This document shows positions 8,457 through 12,582 of a stretch of DNA of 12,582 bases, piece by piece. The position numbers and the translations under genes are program-made. Source of the stretch: Rhizophlyctis rosea (Eukaryota > Chytridiomycota > Chytridiomycetes > Rhizophlyctidales > Rhizophlyctidaceae); assembly GCA_027596075.1 (NCBI GenBank), contig JADGJC010000647.1, forward strand, positions 1-12,582. Reading direction: 5' to 3'. The notes under the pieces were generated by a model. It saw nothing but the letters and a program-made list of their open reading frames with translations. It was not told the DNA's origin and made no database searches. The stretch's first letter is position 1. Each line of letters begins with the position of its first letter.

Positions 8457-8577
8457 ATGGAAAATAAGAGCAAGTCCGAATTGAGACGCGGCGACGGTGT
8501 CGGGTCAAACAAAAATCGCAACGTAGAGAGAAAAGACGACAATGACAGAGCAAGCGACGACAAACCCAACAACGAAC
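8457..8577. promoter_or_regulatory. Short divergent promoter region
   Basis: 121 bp lie between the minus-strand start at 8456 and the plus-strand ATG at 8578, so both promoters must share it or overlap neighbouring genes. It is purine-rich on the plus strand (AAAATAAGAG, GAGAGAAAAGACGAC). No clear TATA box is seen. Confidence 0.4.
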
Positions 8578-9008
8578 ATGATCCCTTCTCACTCCCATGA
8601 TGAGCAGCGAAGCTGCCTGACGCCGCGGAGGGAAGATGACGAACTGTATAGCAGGGACGGATTGACACGGTTTTGGGAAGGGTCCGGAGGTCGGGTGGTA
8701 TCCCATTAGAAGAGAAAACGAAGAAACATGTGGCCTGCTGGCTGCGCGGATTGGCCCTGCGAGGGTACGTCGGTTGCAAGATACTATGCAATGAGACAGC
8801 AGCAAAGGAAGCCTTCCGGTCGTTCGAGAACCCGACGACTCGCGCGCAATACGCACGTGCGATCGTGGCCTACCTGGGGGGCCTCACCGACGAGGAGTTC
8901 GCGACGGAGTATCCGGACACGACGCGCGACGCCATAGTTCGGCTTATGAAAAGCATCATTCACGAGGCCGGTCAAGAAGCCAAAGCCCGGCGCGTCGTCG
9001 GTGTTTGA
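8578..9008 (+). CDS. RVRR-domain copy 3, one missing base
   Basis: From ATG 8578 the frame reads through DDELYSRDGL, then continues in another frame from about 8668 as VLGRVRRSGGIPLEEKTKK to TGA 9006-9008. Codon-by-codon comparison with copy 2 shows a single base missing near 8665-8672. The full product would be about 143 residues. After the RVRR core come LRGLALRGYV, a TRAQYARAIVAYLGG helix and LTDEEFATEYPDTTRDAI. No catalytic motif is seen; a DNA-binding role via a helix-turn-helix is only a guess. It lies 85 bp upstream of the primase-helicase on the same strand. The intact downstream part (8673-9008) may itself be expressed. Confidence 0.65.
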
Positions 9009-9010
9009 TT

Positions 9011-9057
9011 GCGTTTGATGAAACCTGAACGCACCTGAAACGCACCTCAAACGCACC
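9011..9057 (+). repeat. Iteron-like tandem repeats before the primase-helicase
   Basis: Three adjacent 10-11 bp units, TGAACGCACC, TGAAACGCACC and TCAAACGCACC, occupy 9026-9057. An inverted GCGTTTGA lies at 9011-9018. They are followed by AT-rich sequence up to the ATG at 9094. Arrays like this serve as replication-initiator or transcription-factor sites; which applies here is inference. Confidence 0.6.
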
Positions 9058-9093
9058 ATTCTGAAAAATTATTTTCTACTGTATGTTCAAACA

Positions 9094-12084
9094 ATGAAGT
9101 TCGTCTCGCGCATCAAGGGCAACAGAGACATCCACGTCCTCACACAGGAGGAATTTCGGGCGCAGGCAGACAAGGCGAAGGTGGCGCTGAAGCAGGGCAA
9201 ACCGGACCCCAAGTACACCTTGCAGGAGTGGTTCCAGGAAGACGCGTTGGTCCGACCGTTCTACGATTGGGATGCCAAGTACAAGGAAAAGCCTGAAGAC
9301 TTGGAGGCTAAGAAGAAAGAGGAGGGGAATAAGTTCGCGGCGACGGTTGGTGAGCTACACCCGGGCTGCAAGGTGATCTACGCGCAGCGACACGGCCAGT
9401 TGGATGAAGGTGGATACAAGATCTCGCTGCGCGCCTTTGTTTGTGACGCGGTGATGGTGGTGACCGACATACCCCTTCACGTCCGGCGCGTCATCAAGAT
9501 GGGGCCGAAGCAAGTGCACGAACGACTTGACTTGTCCGTTTACAAGGGAAAGGAACAGCTTCTGGGTGTCCTTTACGGCACCAAAGACATTAATCACATC
9601 AAGAGGTACCTGGTGCCGCTCCCGGAGCACGAGAGCGAGGACCCGTGCGAGTTCCTCGCGCAGAACGTCCACGCCGACGCGAAAAGGGTCACTGTTGCCG
9701 CCGGTGCCGCGACGAAGGGTCAGAAGCAGAAGAAAAACAAGGTGGGTGGGAAGAAGCACAAGAAGATTGAAAAATCGGGGGTTCAAGGCGCAAGCACGAC
9801 TGGAGACGGGGACCATGAAGGGAGGCGGACATTGACACGCGCAGATGTTTCCGAAGCACTTGACGCCGCCAGCGACTTCTTTGGTGAAAAATATCGCATG
9901 CAGGAGACTCTTCAGACAGTCATCGTCGACCCGTCGACTGGAAGCCTGACGTTCCCCACGGAGAAGAAGTGGTGTTGCATCCGAAGAGGCACACACCAAA
10001 GCAACAACCCGTACATCACGGTAACCGAGCGCGGGGCTCGGTTCAAATGCTTGGACGAAGAGTGCGCGGCAAAGGAACAACAGCCTCACATCCCGTTGGC
10101 GCAGCTACCAATGAGCGTTCGGGAGTTGTTCCAAGTGCAGATAGTTGCGACGGACAAAGATCACGAGGCGGTGGGCGAGGCGCGAGAGATATGCAAGCGC
10201 ACCATTGTCGAACTCTACGCCGACGAAAAGGTGGAGGATCTCTCACCGTGCAAAGCGGTTGACGAGGAAGGGAAGCCACTTGCAAAGTTTATCACGGACT
10301 TGCGTCAGCTGCGTTGCCACTACTGCAAGGAGCTCATGGTCACGGCGGAACATTCACTTCAGGGCATGTGTCTACGCTGCAAGCAGTGTGGGAAACTATG
10401 GCCCAAAAAGTGATTCATCACGACTCTCAACGAGGAAGATCATCCGAAACTGTTCGTCGTCCTCAACAATTGGAATCTGCAGCAAAACGTCTCCGTCGTC
10501 GTCCACAACAACTATGGGGCACTGTCTGAGGACCCAATCACGGATTATGAGCAAGATGGTGTACGAGTGTTCGAGGACGATGACTTGAACGCGTGCTTCG
10601 TGCGGGCTCTACAGGGGACGGATGCCTCCCTGTCGGAATTGGTCTTTGCCCTGTTCAAGGATTCGTTTCACTGCGCGAAAAACGGCAGCAAGGGGACTGA
10701 AGGGTTGTGGTATCAATATCTTGAGCACCATTGGGCGGGTAGAGCCGAACTCGACCTGAGAGCCTGTCTCGCTTCCAAGGAGTTGTTTCTCAAGTATTTC
10801 CGCCGCGCGCTTCAGCACTATGAGCAAAACCAGATACAAACGGAAGAAACGAAAAAGAAGACACGGGCTATCAGGAGGCTCATCGAGCAAATTGGCGACG
10901 GCGGTCGTCGCAAACGCATAGTCGATGACGCAATCCTCCGCTTCCACAAGCATCGTCCCGATTTCACCGAGCGCCTGGACACCGCGGAGATGCTTGTCTT
11001 CACCAACGGGGTCATGGATCTCACCGATTTCACGTTCCGCGAAGGGCGCCCTGAAGATTTGCTGTCCATTCCGTTGCCCATTCCGTTGCCCATTCCGTAT
11101 CAGCCGCAAGATGTTCAGTCCGCAGAGTGCGCCTTCATCATGGAATTCATGACTTCCATCCAACCTGACCAGGAGACGCGCGATTACCTTTTGACTGTCC
11201 TCAGCCTCTGCTTGAGCACCGACACGTCAATGCAATACTTTTGGATCTTCACCGGCGGAGGAGCGAACGGCAAAAGCAAATTGATGAATTTTTTGCGCGA
11301 AGCTCTGGGAGACCACTACGGTACAGCGTCTGCGGCGCTTCTTACGCGCCGTCGTGAAGACGCGAATCAGGCGAACAAGTCACTGAATTCTCTCCGCAAG
11401 GCGCGAGTTGCTGTCTTCTCAGAAGGTGCGTCGTCAGAGGTACTGCAAGTGAACACAATGAAGTTGTTCAGCGGGGAAGACGTGATCAGCGCGCGCGGGA
11501 TTCACGAGAAACAGCAACGATGGACACCTATGTTCAAGTGCATCATCGTCTGCAACGACATCCCGGAGTTGGACGACAACAGCTGGCCGGCGTGGAGGCG
11601 GATCAAAGTCATTGACTTTCCAACCAGTTTCGTGCATGATCCGGTGCGGCCGCACGAACGTCTCAAAGATCCTGCGGTCGGGGGAAAGCTGTCAAAATGC
11701 ACCGGGGCACTGATCTGCATCCTCCTCGATTACCTATGTCGCTTCAAGAAGAGTGGGCGATTAGTGGAAGCACAAGCTGTGAAAGCAGCAACGGAGAAGT
11801 ACAAGTCGGACAACGATGTCGTTTACGACTTCATCCAGCAGAAACTCAAACCGCAGAAAGGCGGTTCCATACAGTGGATGGATTTGTTCAACGCGTATAA
11901 AAGCTGGCCGATGGCGAGACAAATGAAAAGTGGGCCCCTCAAAACCGAACTGAATCGACGCGGAGTCCAGTACCAAAACACCAGAGTTGATGGCGAACCT
12001 TTTTGTGGAGTCAAGAATTGGATACTGCTTCCGAATGAGGCGGGTCAAACTGTCAATAATTTGGAGAAGTCAGAAGAAAAATGA
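9094..12084 (+). CDS. Archaeo-eukaryotic primase + D5-type SF3 helicase, interrupted by an in-frame TGA
   Basis: The reading frame spans 996 codons with a single TGA at 10411-10413, giving 439 codons before and 556 after. The primase part has YDWD (residues 57-60, metal-binding D58/D60), KISLR (109-113, the motif II site, with Arg where His is common) and LDLSVYKGKEQLLGVLYGTK (145-164, motif III). A Lys-rich linker (207-227) follows. Next is a UL52-type zinc finger (C295, H301, C319, C324) and a second Cys cluster (C408, C411, C429, C432). The helicase part has a D5-N-like NGVMDLTDF, Walker A GGGANGKSK (11254-11280), Walker B VAVFSEG (about 11407) and the SF3 C motif IIVCNDIPE with a PAWRR arginine region. 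This layout is that of primase-helicases of nucleocytoplasmic large DNA viruses and relatives, which prime and unwind DNA at forks. The stop-free 51 codons after the TGA contain no ATG before 10567, where only GTG is available, so a separate helicase gene is not obvious. Confidence 0.9.
10411..10413 (+). other. In-frame TGA between the primase and helicase parts
   Basis: The only stop in 996 codons. It directly follows the second Cys cluster. Other genes here end in TGA (9006-9008, 12082-12084), so general reassignment of TGA is unlikely. A nonsense mutation, readthrough, a sequencing substitution or a true two-gene split are open. Confidence 0.85.
11067..11100 (+). repeat. In-frame 12-bp tandem repeat encoding Ile-Pro-Leu-Pro
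   Basis: CATTCCGTTGCC occurs twice and then as a partial third unit, giving IPLPIPLPIP between the D5-N-like region and the helicase core. It keeps frame, so it is a tolerated linker expansion. Confidence 0.8.
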
Positions 12085-12223
12085 TTTAAATCAAAACAGG
12101 CCGATTTTACGGCGAGCGAAGCAGCCAACGGTTTTCCAGCCAGGCATTGGCTTTTCACATAAGCAGCAAATGTCAGCAAATGGAGTTTTTCGCCCCTTTT
12201 TGGCCGCTGCGAGCGTTTTTATC

Positions 12224-12237
12224 AAAAGCCATTGGCT
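12224..12237. repeat. AAAAGCCATTGGCT, direct repeat unit 1
   Basis: Identical 14-mer to 12319-12332. The core AGCCATTGGCT is an odd-length palindrome, so the unit also counts within the inverted repeat. Confidence 0.75.
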
Positions 12238-12318
12238 CATAGACACTTAGGATTCTAGAAAAAAAAATATCAAATACAATGATGAATTTCAGCATAATCT
12301 GGGAGAACGGAGGGTCTA

Positions 12319-12332
12319 AAAAGCCATTGGCT
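12319..12332. repeat. AAAAGCCATTGGCT, direct repeat unit 2
   Basis: Second exact copy, 95 bp downstream of the first. A looser relative, GGCATTGGCTTTT, lies near 12143. Confidence 0.75.
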
Positions 12333-12440
12333 TTGCGCTTTTCGCTCGCGGTTAAAAATAACACCGTTTGCTGACGTTTGCTGCATTCACCCTGATTGAT
12401 TTTATTTTCGCAGCAAAACCCTACCGACGTTGGCTGCACT

Positions 12441-12463
12441 TGACGCCGTAAAACGCGGCGTCA
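12441..12463. repeat. Hairpin next to the telomere
   Basis: TGACGCCG and CGGCGTCA form a perfect GC-rich 8-bp stem with a 7-nt loop, ending 15 bp before the first TTAGGG. Confidence 0.65.
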
Positions 12464-12478
12464 GGACGGTGTGACTTT

Positions 12479-12582
12479 TTAGGGTTAGGGTTAGGGTTAG
12501 GGTTAGGGTTCGGGTTAGGGTTAGGGTTAGGGTTAGGGTTAGGGTTAGGGTTAGGGTTAGGGTTAGGGTTAGGGTTAGGGTT
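12479..12582 (+). repeat. Telomere, (TTAGGG)n
   Basis: About 17 tandem TTAGGG units run to the window end, with one variant TTCGGG near 12509. The G-rich strand reads toward the end, as expected for a right-hand chromosome terminus. This fixes the organism as a eukaryote with vertebrate/fungal-type telomeres. Confidence 0.97.

Larger units (their letters stand above)
12163..12384. repeat. Imperfect inverted repeat, arms about 70 bp
   Basis: The outer 21 bases (12163-12183 and 12364-12384) pair at 19 of 21 positions. Further in, GCGAGCG and AGCCA(T/A)TGGCT recur in the same order in both arms, with small gaps. The inner part encloses AT-rich sequence. Such a structure could extrude a cruciform, mark an element end or act as an origin. 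Confidence 0.7.
12085..12478. other. Repeat-rich non-coding subtelomere
   Basis: No supported gene. It contains inverted repeats, GCAGCAAA motifs (12163, 12411, inverted at 12377), three GCGAGCG words (12108, 12210 and an inverted copy at 12343) and several CCAAT-like AGCCAA/TTGGCT words. The centre (about 12245-12300) is AT-rich with an A9 run. Confidence 0.7.

Noticed and set aside
9856..9868. 13-mer GCACTTGACGCCG shared with 12436-12448
   Set aside because: A 13-base match between two places is expected by chance in a window of this size, and the flanks do not align.
10411..10413. TGA as a reassigned sense codon
   Set aside because: The same gene and RVRR copy 3 end at TGA, and the other long frames have no internal TGA needing decoding.

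Overview
The window is the right-hand end of a eukaryotic chromosome. It finishes in about 100 bp of TTAGGG repeats running toward the end, and the genes on its left half have short spliceosomal introns (about 50-75 bp, GT...AG, some with CTAAC- or TTAAC-like branch sites). TTAGGG telomeres, small introns and a kinesin-light-chain-type TPR protein fit an early-diverging (chytrid-like) fungus best. This is inference, and another microbial eukaryote is possible.

Left half (1-5328), cellular-looking and AT-richer. A minus-strand gene (1-1019, cut by the left edge) encodes an N-terminal 'SHAW' domain with TIR-like features followed by TPR repeats. A second minus-strand gene (1959-2909, four exons) appears to fuse a PD-(D/E)xK nuclease-like domain to a C-terminal glycine/alanine-rich segment of the interferon-inducible IFI6/IFI27 (ISG12) type. 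About 1.07 kb away and divergently oriented lies an OAS/CD-NTase-like nucleotidyltransferase gene (3981-5328). All three resemble parts of innate-immune or anti-phage-like systems (TIR-like/TPR, nuclease/membrane effector, nucleotide second-messenger synthase). The divergent synthase/effector pair is the strongest candidate for an undescribed system. The nuclease-ISG12 and OAS-like genes each need one single-base frame correction, so they are either decaying or carry assembly indels.

Right half (5968-12084), GC-richer by eye, compact, virus-like. It ends with a large archaeo-eukaryotic primase + D5-type SF3 helicase in one frame (9094-12084), interrupted by a single TGA at 10411-10413. Upstream, three copies of a small domain with core RVRR[ST]GG[IL]P (from 5968, 6913 and 8578) alternate with unrelated sequence. 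Copy 1 leads into a 248-codon unrecognised ORF, copies 2 and 3 share a second conserved block, and each copy has at least one frame break. A 349-residue unrecognised gene lies on the minus strand between copies 2 and 3. No capsid, integrase, transposase or DNA polymerase is visible, so this looks like a remnant or minimal replicon of a nucleocytoplasmic-large-DNA-virus-like element lodged against the telomere.

Between the helicase and the telomere (12085-12478) is a repeat-rich, apparently non-coding subtelomere: an imperfect inverted repeat with arms of about 70 bp, repeated AGCCATTGGCT motifs, and a perfect 8-bp-stem hairpin 15 bp before the first telomere repeat.
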